From positions 611,434-675,433 of the forward strand of contig JAHBTK010000001.1 in NCBI GenBank assembly GCA_019638625.1: DNA of 64,000 bases, read 5' to 3'. Both the position numbers and the translations under genes were made by a program. The notes beneath the pieces were generated by a model. It worked only from the letters and a program-made list of their open reading frames with translations. It ran no database searches and was not told the origin of the DNA. Shown here in pieces: positions 26,760 through 33,827 of the stretch (the stretch's first letter is position 1; the number at the start of each line of letters is the position of its first letter). This stretch comes from Chitinophagaceae bacterium. GTDB taxonomy: Bacteria; Bacteroidota; Bacteroidia; Chitinophagales; Chitinophagaceae.

Positions 26760-28842
26760 TGCGTTTACTGCTTTTGTTTTTTTCAAACTCAAAGGAACTT
26801 TCAGCGTTTTCTTTCAGAATGATGTAAGCATCGAATTTCTTTCCGGCTTTGCTTGTCATTCCTTTGATAAGAGAGGTTTTGCCTTTATTGACAAGGTTTG
26901 TTACATTTTCGATACTGATTTGTACACCGCAGACGGTGCGGAACTGTACCCAGTTACAAGCCTCATCAGGGCATTTCACAATCTTGTCACGGATAATAAG
27001 CTGCTGACTTTTGCATTTCGGGCAGGTTAGTTTGGGTTGGTTGGTGCTTGCAATAGAGGTTTGTAGCAATTCATCGGTAATAGATTTGGCATAGGTTTCC
27101 ATTTCCTTTTGGAATGTTCCGGCATCCGCTTCGTTATTTTCTATTTTCTGTAACGCCAATTCCCATTCGGCAGTCATTGCCACGTCTGCAATTTTCCGGT
27201 CTTTTACAAGCCCGTACACCTGCAATCCTTTTTCCGTAGGGATTAAAGAACGTTTATCCCGTTGGATATAATTACGGGTAAACAGGGTTTCGATAATGGC
27301 GGCTCTTGTTGCAGGAGTACCGATGCCGATATTTTTGAGGGCTTTGCGTTCTTCTTCGTTCTCAATTTCTTTCCCTGCGGTTTCCATAGCCGACAAAAGC
27401 CCGGCTTCGGTGTAAAGCACTGGTGGTTTGGTCTGCTTTTCCAAAACTGCGGCTTCCTTTATGGCAAGTTCGTCGCCTTTATGCAGTTCAGGTAATTCCT
27501 GCACTGGCTCTTCGCCGTCATCGGTAAAACTTCCTTTTATGGAACGCCAACCCGCTTCCTGAATTTTACAGCCTTTTGCCGTAAAGTCGTAATGCAATAC
27601 CTGTAATGATACATCGGTTATTTCTTTGACACAGGCTTGCGATATGGCTTCAAGCAAGCGAAGCGCAATCATATTGTAAATCTTGTTTTCGTCTGCATTA
27701 AGTACGGACGGCACTTTGTCCGTAATCAACAAACCGTGATGGTCCGTTACACGGAGGTCATTCACGATACGTTTGTTGAACCGTCCCCATTTGATTTTGG
27801 TAAGGGCTTGCTTGCAATCCTCACGATTTTGCAATGCCCGCACGAGGTTTGGAATTTCTGCCCACATATCTTCAGGGATGTATTTGCTCCCGGTACGTGG
27901 GTACGTGATAAACTTCTTTTCGTACAGGCTTTGTGCGATATTGAGCGTTGCTTCAGCAGATAATTTCAGCCTTTTGTTGGCTTCCTTTTGTAAGCCTGTC
28001 AGGTCGAAAAGCAAGGGCGGTTGTTCTGTAACGCTTTTGGTTTCTACTGATGTAAAGGTTGCCGTTGCGCCACGCTGAATAGCTTTAAGGGTATCATCAG
28101 CAAGTTGCTTTTCGTCCCATTTGGTTGCGGAAATACTTTTGAAATCAACCTGGGCTTTGTTGTGCGTTAATTGTATCTGCCAGTATTTCTTTACCGTGAA
28201 ATTCTTATTGTCGAGGTAACGTTTGCATATCAAAGCCAGTGTGGGCGTTTGCACTCTTCCAAGCGAATAGATACCATTGCCTGCGGCAATGCTCAATGCC
28301 TGTGTAGCATTGATGCCCACAAGCCAGTCGGCACGGCTTCTGCCTTGCGCTGCCTGATATAGTCCGTCAAATGCTGCCCCGTCTTTCAGGTTGTCAAAGC
28401 CTTGCTTTATTGCCTTTTCAGTAAGTGAACTTATCCAAAGGCGTTCAAAAGGTTTGCTGCATTTCAGGTATTCATAAATGTACCTGAAAATGAGTTCGCC
28501 CTCACGACCTGCATCGGTAGCAACGATGATGCTGTTGCTTTGCTTAAAAAGCTGCTCGATGACCTTTAGTTGCTTTAATGCACCAGTATCGGCGGTATAA
28601 CCTTTGTCTTTTTTGACCTTGCGAACCGTCAATAAAAACGGGTTGGGCAATATCGGCAGGGATGCTTTATCAAATCCCGAAATGCCATAGTCTTCGGGCA
28701 TTCCCAGTCCTATTAAATGACCGAATGCCCACGTAACAAAATAGCCGTTACCTGTCAGGTAGCCATCCTTTTTATCGGATGCTCCCACAAGTCCGGCTAT
28801 TTCCCTTGCTACGCTTGGTTTTTCTGCAATGATTGTTTTCAT
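26749..28842 (-). CDS. topB: DNA topoisomerase III (Exc-like)
   Basis: A type IA topoisomerase of 697 residues. The Toprim domain shows MKTIIAEKPSVAREIAG at the start and VATDAGREGELIFRYIYEYL near residue 107; the active-site tyrosine is in KKFITYPRTGSKYIP near residue 315. The C-terminus holds a four-cysteine zinc motif (LTCPKCKSQQL, KCPDEACNW) and a basic tail. In CTnDOT the corresponding Exc is a topoisomerase III encoded in the excision operon. The stop of the DUF3945-type gene upstream lies 6 bp before its start, so the two are one transcript. Confidence 0.92.
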   Translation of the reverse strand: MKTIIAEKPSVAREIAGLVGASDKKDGYLTGNGYFVTWAFGHLIGLGMPEDYGISGFDKASLPILPNPFLLTVRKVKKDKGYTADTGALKQLKVIEQLFKQSNSIIVATDAGREGELIFRYIYEYLKCSKPFERLWISSLTEKAIKQGFDNLKDGAAFDGLYQAAQGRSRADWLVGINATQALSIAAGNGIYSLGRVQTPTLALICKRYLDNKNFTVKKYWQIQLTHNKAQVDFKSISATKWDEKQLADDTLKAIQRGATATFTSVETKSVTEQPPLLFDLTGLQKEANKRLKLSAEATLNIAQSLYEKKFITYPRTGSKYIPEDMWAEIPNLVRALQNREDCKQALTKIKWGRFNKRIVNDLRVTDHHGLLITDKVPSVLNADENKIYNMIALRLLEAISQACVKEITDVSLQVLHYDFTAKGCKIQEAGWRSIKGSFTDDGEEPVQELPELHKGDELAIKEAAVLEKQTKPPVLYTEAGLLSAMETAGKEIENEEERKALKNIGIGTPATRAAIIETLFTRNYIQRDKRSLIPTEKGLQVYGLVKDRKIADVAMTAEWELALQKIENNEADAGTFQKEMETYAKSITDELLQTSIASTNQPKLTCPKCKSQQLIIRDKIVKCPDEACNWVQFRTVCGVQISIENVTNLVNKGKTSLIKGMTSKAGKKFDAYIILKENAESSFEFEKNKSSKRNGK

Positions 28843-28848
28843 ACTGTA

Positions 28849-30309
28849 TTACATTTTTCTGCCTTTGGATTTTGCAGGCTTGTTATCCTGTTGCTCCTGC
28901 TGCTTCTCGTTTTTCGGTCTTTGCTGCCCGGACTTCAAAGGCTCTTGGACGTTCTTGGTCGCTTCGTTGGTTTTACCCTCCGAATTGACGGCAGTTTGTG
29001 TTTTATGAGTTTCGGCAGGTTCTACCCGTGCTTTGTACTGACCGGGAAACTCAAAATTGGTCTTTCCGGTATCTTTGTCGAACGTGATATAACCCTTATA
29101 CGGTTGGTCTTTTTTGTCTTTCAGTTCAACGTATATGGTTTGTCCGGCTTTGAACTTGTTGTACTGCTCATCATCCAGTTCTTTGCCCCTGAAAGTTCTT
29201 GGAGCTTCTTGCGGTTGGCTTTGCTGATTGCTTTGTTGGGTATTCTGTTGGTTCGTTTGCGCCTGCTGATTGTTGTTGCTTCTGTCAAACAGGAACTCAA
29301 CATACCGTTTGTCCGCATTGAATTGTACAGTTGCCGAAAACTCCGTTCCTTTCGAGGAAATCATACCCTCTAAATAGAGCGGTTTGCCCTCCATCAGCGT
29401 TTGTTTTTCTTCGTCATTCAGCTTTACGCCCTTAATTTCATCGGGAATTTTTATAAACTCCGTGCGCAGTGCAACCACGTCATTGGTCAGCCTGTCAATA
29501 CTTATAATGGACGGCATCAGGTCGCCTGTTTTGGAGTTTACCAAATTGACGACACGCCCCATATTACCCGTTTCGAGCAGGTTTTTCTTGTCTTCGTCCG
29601 TAAACTTGTGACCGAAAAATTCAAAGTGGAGGTTAGGTTCTCTTTTGATACCGTGTATTGCCACGATAACATTGCCGTCTTCCGCTTGCTGTAAAGACAG
29701 GCGGGCATCCGTGCGGAGGATAGAGCCCCCGAGGTTGATACCTATCGGTAAAAGCTCATTGGTTTTATAACCTCGTAACAAAGGGTCGAGCAGGTTCCTT
29801 TTTTCAAGATACTCTTTGCTCAATCCGAGGTTTTTCATTGTGTCCCAATCAATCTGCTCCGGCTTGTAGCGATATTCGCTTGTTTCCGTTGTTGTTTGTG
29901 CTGTTGCCATATTATTTTGATTTTCTTGTTTTTTATCGGGTTGGGGTTCTGCTTTCACTTCGTGTTCTTTCAGCACTTTTTCGCCCTGTGGAGTGGGCTT
30001 ATCTACGTGCTTTTGTAATTCCTCTGCTTTTTCAGCAGCAACCGAGGCAGGCACTTTGAAGAAAGTAAAGTTTGTAGGGTTCTTTAACTGGCTGAAAAAA
30101 TTGGAAAAGAAGTTGGAAAAGAAATCACCGCTTTTATCCACACGCATAAACTGGTTTTGATTTTTCTTCGTGGGGTCAACGGTTTCCATTTTCCCGTTTT
30201 CGTCTATACTCTTTACTGCCTGGATTTTCATTTTCTCTTTATCCAGTACGAGTAAGATGTCCGAAAGCTGTTCGGGCATTTCCTGTTTATTAGTTGTTTC
30301 TTCGCTCAT
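28849..30309 (-). CDS. DUF4099/DUF3945 domain protein (orf3-like of CTnDOT)
   Basis: A 486-residue soluble protein. The N-terminal part (LSDILLVLDKEKMKIQAVKS, FMRVDKSGDFFSNFFSNFFS) is followed by a Lys/Gln/Glu-rich linker. A DUF4099-like region starts around residue 150 (EQIDWDTMKNLGLSKEYLEK), followed by repeated DUF3945 units (DARLSLQQAEDGNVIVAIHG; ILPDEIKG-type strands; DKRYVEFLFDRS; GKTNFEFPGQYKARV). The C-terminal 80 residues are low-complexity Gln/Asn/Lys. Such proteins sit between the xis-like genes and topoisomerase in Bacteroidota elements; function unknown. The imperfect duplication SNFFSNFFS comes from a short tandem DNA repeat near 30080-30120. Confidence 0.8.
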   Translation of the reverse strand: MSEETTNKQEMPEQLSDILLVLDKEKMKIQAVKSIDENGKMETVDPTKKNQNQFMRVDKSGDFFSNFFSNFFSQLKNPTNFTFFKVPASVAAEKAEELQKHVDKPTPQGEKVLKEHEVKAEPQPDKKQENQNNMATAQTTTETSEYRYKPEQIDWDTMKNLGLSKEYLEKRNLLDPLLRGYKTNELLPIGINLGGSILRTDARLSLQQAEDGNVIVAIHGIKREPNLHFEFFGHKFTDEDKKNLLETGNMGRVVNLVNSKTGDLMPSIISIDRLTNDVVALRTEFIKIPDEIKGVKLNDEEKQTLMEGKPLYLEGMISSKGTEFSATVQFNADKRYVEFLFDRSNNNQQAQTNQQNTQQSNQQSQPQEAPRTFRGKELDDEQYNKFKAGQTIYVELKDKKDQPYKGYITFDKDTGKTNFEFPGQYKARVEPAETHKTQTAVNSEGKTNEATKNVQEPLKSGQQRPKNEKQQEQQDNKPAKSKGRKM

Positions 30310-30394
30310 AATCTGAAAATTTCAAAATTTCACGATCGAATGTAAAGGAAGCCTTCACTGATTTGCTTTATGTGGCACTCAAAGGCAGCGTTTG

Positions 30395-30703
30395 TCACTT
30401 ATTGGCATCCAGTTTAGGTAACGGAGGGTTAAAACTTTCCCTGATGAACTGATGCACATCGGATAGCTTGTAATACAGTTTTCCGCTAATGGTATAATAA
30501 GGGAGCTTACCTATGGAGCGATACCGTTGCAGGGAACGGTTACTGATTTTCAGCATTTGCAATAAATCCTGATTATCCAGTAACTCTTCGCCGTCTATGC
30601 TGTTGCGCTTCTTTTGTAAATCGTCTATGTGGTTGCCAAGAATGTCCAGCCTGTCCATTATGCGTTCCATCCACGCCACAAATTCCATTTTGTCGATATT
30701 CAT
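30395..30703 (-). CDS. Excisionase-like helix-turn-helix protein (second, Xis2d position)
   Basis: A 102-residue DNA-binding protein. After a coiled N-terminal helix, residues ~40-95 form a MerR/excisionase-type winged helix: LLDNQDLLQMLKISNRSLQR followed by YRSIGKLPYYTISGKLYYKL and VHQFIRESFN. Small proteins of this sort direct excision of CTnDOT-like elements (Xis2c, Xis2d) by bending DNA near the ends. Its start lies 12 bp after the stop of the companion HTH gene upstream. An 85-bp gap separates it from the DUF4099 gene. Confidence 0.82.
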   Translation of the reverse strand: MNIDKMEFVAWMERIMDRLDILGNHIDDLQKKRNSIDGEELLDNQDLLQMLKISNRSLQRYRSIGKLPYYTISGKLYYKLSDVHQFIRESFNPPLPKLDANK

Positions 30704-30715
30704 ACGGGTACGCTT

Positions 30716-31069
30716 TTAATGATTACCTGATTTCAGCTTTCTGCCTTTCTCGATATAGCTTTTGCCTTTCGCCATAAGCTGCTCCACATATTCATCGGTC
30801 GTCTGCACGGCGTTAGCGTTGAGCATTTCCTTGATAGCACCAATCGTATAGTAATACTGCCCGTACATTTTTGAAAAAGCTATCTGCCCGTTGGTGCGCA
30901 TACGCCACAACGTTTTTTCGCTGATGTGGAGATACTGGCAGACTTCGTGGTTGTTGAGCCATAAGCTATCGTAGCTTGTATCTTCCAGTTTGAGGATATA
31001 TTCGCTAATGGCTTTCAACCGTTCGTTGAGGTGCTTCCACACTTCTTCGTCAACTGTTATAATGTTCAT
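30716..31069 (-). CDS. Excisionase-like helix-turn-helix protein (first, Xis2c position)
   Basis: A 117-residue protein with the same architecture as its neighbour: an N-terminal helix (VWKHLNERLKAISEYILKLE) and an excisionase-like winged helix (LWLNNHEVCQYLHISEKTLW, RMRTNGQIAFSKMYGQYYYT). A Lys/Arg-rich tail (AKGKSYIEKGRKLKSGNH) could contact DNA. It is the first gene of the operon running leftward through DUF3945 and topB. Its upstream region carries a 36-bp perfect palindrome that could be the site through which RteC activates it, by analogy to CTnDOT. Confidence 0.82.
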   Translation of the reverse strand: MNIITVDEEVWKHLNERLKAISEYILKLEDTSYDSLWLNNHEVCQYLHISEKTLWRMRTNGQIAFSKMYGQYYYTIGAIKEMLNANAVQTTDEYVEQLMAKGKSYIEKGRKLKSGNH

Positions 31070-31178
31070 TGCACTATTGTTTAATATTCACAGTACAAAA
31101 TTCAGAAGTGTGGCAGTGTTTGTCTGCCAATGCGTACCCATTGGTTTGGCACTTTTTTTCAAATTTTTTGCAATGAGA

Positions 31179-31203
31179 AAAACCCTTGTTTAATAAGGGT
31201 TTT
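31179..31203. terminator. Small hairpin upstream of the xis-like genes
   Basis: A 9-bp perfect stem (AAAACCCTT pairing with AAGGGTTTT) with a 7-nt loop. A and T tracts flank it, so it could terminate or attenuate transcription coming from rteC before the xis-like genes, about 110 bp upstream of the first start codon. Confidence 0.5.
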
Positions 31204-31232
31204 AGCGTGTTTCGGTTATTTTGTAGTAGCCT

Positions 31233-31268
31233 TTTGCCCATATATGCCAATTGGCATATATGGGCAAA
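31233..31268. promoter_or_regulatory. Perfect 36-bp palindrome between rteC and the xis-like genes
   Basis: The left arm TTTGCCCATATATGCCAA (31233-31250) is followed without a spacer by its exact reverse complement (31251-31268). A spacerless palindrome of this size suits a dimeric protein-binding site more than an RNA terminator. It stands 164 bp upstream of the first excisionase-like gene and 52 bp downstream of the rteC stop. RteC of CTnDOT is known to bind an inverted repeat upstream of xis2c, so this is the natural candidate operator (inference). Confidence 0.7.
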
Positions 31269-31271
31269 GAA

Positions 31272-31298
31272 AAAGCAGTACATTTTGTGTACTGCTTT
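31272..31298 (-). terminator. Terminator of the second rteC gene
   Basis: An 11-bp perfect stem (AAAGCAGTACA pairing with TGTACTGCTTT) with a 5-nt loop, followed on the minus strand by TTTTTC. It lies 22 bp past the rteC stop codon and fits a Rho-independent terminator. Confidence 0.75.
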
Positions 31299-31319
31299 CA
31301 AACACCCGTGCTGATGTTG

Positions 31320-32165
31320 CTAAAGGTCTTTATCCATATACTCTTCGAGGGAAATTTTGAGCTGGTCTAAAAACACCGTTCGGGAGCCTGCCCTTGTTTT
31401 CATTCGGTGGAAAGAATGATGTATATCGTTCAAGGGCGTTCGGAAGAGGATTTGGAAAATCAATGCTAATTTCCTGATGCCTATTTTCCCGTATGCAATA
31501 GATTTGGAAACATACAGGGCGTAAATCAATTCTATCAGTGCATTTTGCGAGTTCGTCCACGAAATGTCTTTGTTTCCATCACCGTTTATTGAAATGGTAT
31601 CGGGATTTTTTTCAGGGTTTATTTTGGTAAGCAAGAAAGTATAAAGTAATTCATTGGCTATAATATGGGCAACTTTGTTATCGTAATAAGTAGAAAAGCT
31701 AAGGTCAATTTCAAATACACTACTTTTTAGACCATCGTGGTAATTGATTTTTCCGAGCCTGAAATAACTGTGGTCACGGTCAGTTCTGCCTGCACGATAG
31801 TACCTGTAAAAATCCTCATTGGATATGCTTTCCTTGTATTCGGATTTCAGAATTTTCAGTTGGTTTTCAAAATAACTTTGGTGTATTCTCCCTGCACTTA
31901 CGGGGCAGGTAGTTTCAATGCGGAATACCTTATTGTAATAAATAAGTTTTCCTAAAATCTGCGGTTTGATATTCTTGAAAAAATTGATTTCCTGCCGTTC
32001 GTCCTTAAATCCGGTCTGCAAGACTTTCATCTTTATAGTAAACAGCATTTCCTTTAAGAATAAGGTCATTTGGTAAGCCTCATCCGCAGTTTGCATCATT
32101 TGAGAAGATAGCATATCTTCCTGACGCTGAATTTCCGATAATATTTTGTTCAACACGATTTCCAT
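31320..32165 (-). CDS. rteC: RteC-domain protein (second copy)
   Basis: A 281-residue paralogue of the protein at 14955-15785, sharing the same motif order: ERQEINFFKNIKPQILGKLI, FRIETTCPVSAG, EDFYRYYRAGRTDRDHSYFR, VAHIIANELLYTFLL and WTNSQNALIELIYALYVS. It faces leftward toward the excisionase-like genes, as expected for the regulator of that operon. No rteA/rteB two-component genes are next to it. It is the last element gene before the chromosomal junction. Confidence 0.87.
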   Translation of the reverse strand: MEIVLNKILSEIQRQEDMLSSQMMQTADEAYQMTLFLKEMLFTIKMKVLQTGFKDERQEINFFKNIKPQILGKLIYYNKVFRIETTCPVSAGRIHQSYFENQLKILKSEYKESISNEDFYRYYRAGRTDRDHSYFRLGKINYHDGLKSSVFEIDLSFSTYYDNKVAHIIANELLYTFLLTKINPEKNPDTISINGDGNKDISWTNSQNALIELIYALYVSKSIAYGKIGIRKLALIFQILFRTPLNDIHHSFHRMKTRAGSRTVFLDQLKISLEEYMDKDL

Positions 32166-32323
32166 AGCTTAGATTTTTAGAGATTAACACCATACGTTTC
32201 GGATTTACATTTTTGTTTATTTGTCAAAACTTGGAAATAATATCGGAACCAATATCACAGGTTGCCCCCATATTGGGGAAGATTTATTTTATAACGCCTT
32301 ATGATGTATATTGGAAAAAGCAG

Positions 32324-32361
32324 AAAAAAGGGTTAAGTACGCTACGACTTAACCCTTTTTT
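32324..32361 (+). terminator. Strong hairpin at the element edge
   Basis: A 15-bp stem (AAAAAAGGGTTAAGT pairing with ACTTAACCCTTTTTT) with an 8-nt loop ACGCTACG and a T-tract running to about 32363. It can work in both directions. It is the last clear structure before the probable chromosome start and may insulate the element from neighbouring transcription. The region 32166-32368 holds no other recognisable feature except a small CCCC-ATATT-GGGG repeat near 32265. Confidence 0.8.
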
Positions 32362-32368
32362 TTATTAA

Positions 32369-32542
32369 ATTTGCGGTAATGATTTACAAGGTAATCAGAT
32401 GAAAGCGAGTGCAGTAAGCACCATTACTAAATCGTTACCGATAGCACTTTCGGTTCTTGTAAACTACTCTTTATTAGCCACTTTGGGCTATATTAATCTT
32501 TTTTCAAAAAAAAATCATCCTGTTTTTGGGGGTATATCATGA
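32369..32542 (+). pseudogene. Probable C-terminal remnant of an ECF sigma factor gene
   Basis: A 57-codon open frame with no sign of its own promoter and with a stop codon (32366) just before it. The sequence NQMKASAVSTITKSLP followed by a hydrophobic stretch (IALSVLVNYSLLATLGYI) and FSKKN resembles the tail after region 4 of Bacteroidota ECF sigma factors, which normally precede FecR genes. The FecR gene 56 bp downstream lacks any other sigma gene. An ATG at 32399 would give a 47-residue peptide if translated. The identification rests on position and pattern, not on a conserved motif, so it is uncertain. Confidence 0.4.
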
Positions 32543-32597
32543 TTACTATTGTCGTGGTAGTATATAGATAATAGTCTTTTTGCTAATAAAATTATTC

Positions 32598-33680
32598 ATG
32601 ACGATTGACAGAATCTGGTACATACTGGGAAAGAAACTGACCAATGAAGCTTCAAGTGAGGAGTTAAGGGAACTGGGCGATCTGCTGAGACGACACCCCG
32701 AATTACACTACCCTATTCAAAATATTCTTGATTTATGGAAGGTGGATAAACCCCGGGAAACCCTGGAAGCACGGCAGGCATTGCAGCATCATCTGTTGCG
32801 TTTGCAGGAGATTGACGGTGATATACAACCGGTAAACCGCCCGTTTAGCCGCCGGAAATACAAACTGGCTTTTGCGGTTATCGTGGTTGCTATTTGCGCA
32901 GGATTTTATTTTGTTTCAACATCCACCATGTTTGATAGGCAACCGGTGGCGCAGAACAACTCAAGGAAAAAAAGCTGGAATGAAGTATCTACCAAACCCG
33001 GTTCTCATTCCAGGGTTGTGTTGCCGGATGGGTCAATAGTTTGGCTCAATGCAGAGAGCCGGTTGGAATACGACAAAGAATTCAATAACCTGATGCGGGA
33101 GGTAAGGCTGGATGGCGAAGCTTTTTTTGATGTGAAGAAGGACTCTTTGCGCCCCTTCATCATTCATACAAACAAAATTGATATCAGGGTGTTGGGCACC
33201 GAGTTCAATGTGAAATCCTATAGTAAGGATAGTTATATTGAAACCAGCCTGATAAGGGGCGCCATTGAAGTGAGCTTTCCGGGGAAACCGGCTGGCCGGA
33301 TATTGATGAAACCTTCGGAGAAACTGGTAGTGAAGAATGAGAATATGGAGTTGTTGCCTGCAGGATCCGTTACAGACGGGAGGGAGGATGAGTTATCTGT
33401 AATTAAAACAACAGTCAACTACCAGGCGGCAGATAGCGCTGTTATTGAAACGCTCTGGCTGGATAACCGGCTTGTTTTCAGAAACAGGCCTTTTGTTGAT
33501 CTCGTGCCTGATCTTTCACGCAGGTACGGGTTTGTTTTTCAGTTTGAGAAAGAGTCGCCCAAAGCCCTGATGTTTGACGGAAACTTTAAAAATGAGTCTG
33601 TATTCCAGGCGTTGGAGGCATTGCAATTGGCCAATCATTTTAGCTATTACGTAAATAAGGATACCATATTCATTAAATAA
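32598..33680 (+). CDS. FecR-family anti-sigma factor
   Basis: An inner-membrane regulator that relays a signal from a TonB-dependent receptor to its ECF sigma factor. The N-terminal cytoplasmic helices (IWYILGKKLTNEASSEELRE) are followed by one membrane segment (KLAFAVIVVAICAGFYFV, about residue 90) and the periplasmic FecR domain (SRVVLPDGSIVWLNAESRLEY; VRLDGEAFFDVKKD; VLGTEFNVKSY). The C-terminal secretin/TonB short-N-like module (FKNESVFQALEALQLANHF) follows. The ATG at 32598 is chosen over an in-frame TTG at 32580. The partner sigma factor, usually adjacent, appears truncated. Confidence 0.92.
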   Translation: MTIDRIWYILGKKLTNEASSEELRELGDLLRRHPELHYPIQNILDLWKVDKPRETLEARQALQHHLLRLQEIDGDIQPVNRPFSRRKYKLAFAVIVVAICAGFYFVSTSTMFDRQPVAQNNSRKKSWNEVSTKPGSHSRVVLPDGSIVWLNAESRLEYDKEFNNLMREVRLDGEAFFDVKKDSLRPFIIHTNKIDIRVLGTEFNVKSYSKDSYIETSLIRGAIEVSFPGKPAGRILMKPSEKLVVKNENMELLPAGSVTDGREDELSVIKTTVNYQAADSAVIETLWLDNRLVFRNRPFVDLVPDLSRRYGFVFQFEKESPKALMFDGNFKNESVFQALEALQLANHFSYYVNKDTIFIK

Positions 33681-33827
33681 AATAACCCATTTCAGATGAA
33701 CAGACTAAATACATCTTAATGCATGAATATAATAGAAACGGGAAATGCTGGCACATTTCCCGCGGCTAAATAAAAGTGGATTCATGGATGAACAGAATGC
33801 TTTTTACTTAACCATAACAATGAAAGT

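Larger units (their letters stand above)
1..32365. mobile_element. Part of a CTnDOT-like integrative/conjugative element carrying metal and arsenic resistance
   Basis: The stretch holds two RteC-domain genes, two excisionase-like HTH genes, a DUF4099/DUF3945 gene, topoisomerase III, DUF1896 and a giant methylase-helicase gene, with metal and arsenic cargo around and between them. The order HTH, HTH, DUF3945, TopB matches the CTnDOT excision operon xis2c-xis2d-orf3-exc (known for that element). The DNA is more AT-rich than the chromosomal part beyond 32.6 kb. The right edge is placed after the terminator ending near 32,361, where a probable sigma-factor tail begins; the left edge is outside the window. 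Integrase, relaxase and tra genes are not present here, so autonomy cannot be judged. The exact right end is an inference. Confidence 0.75.
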
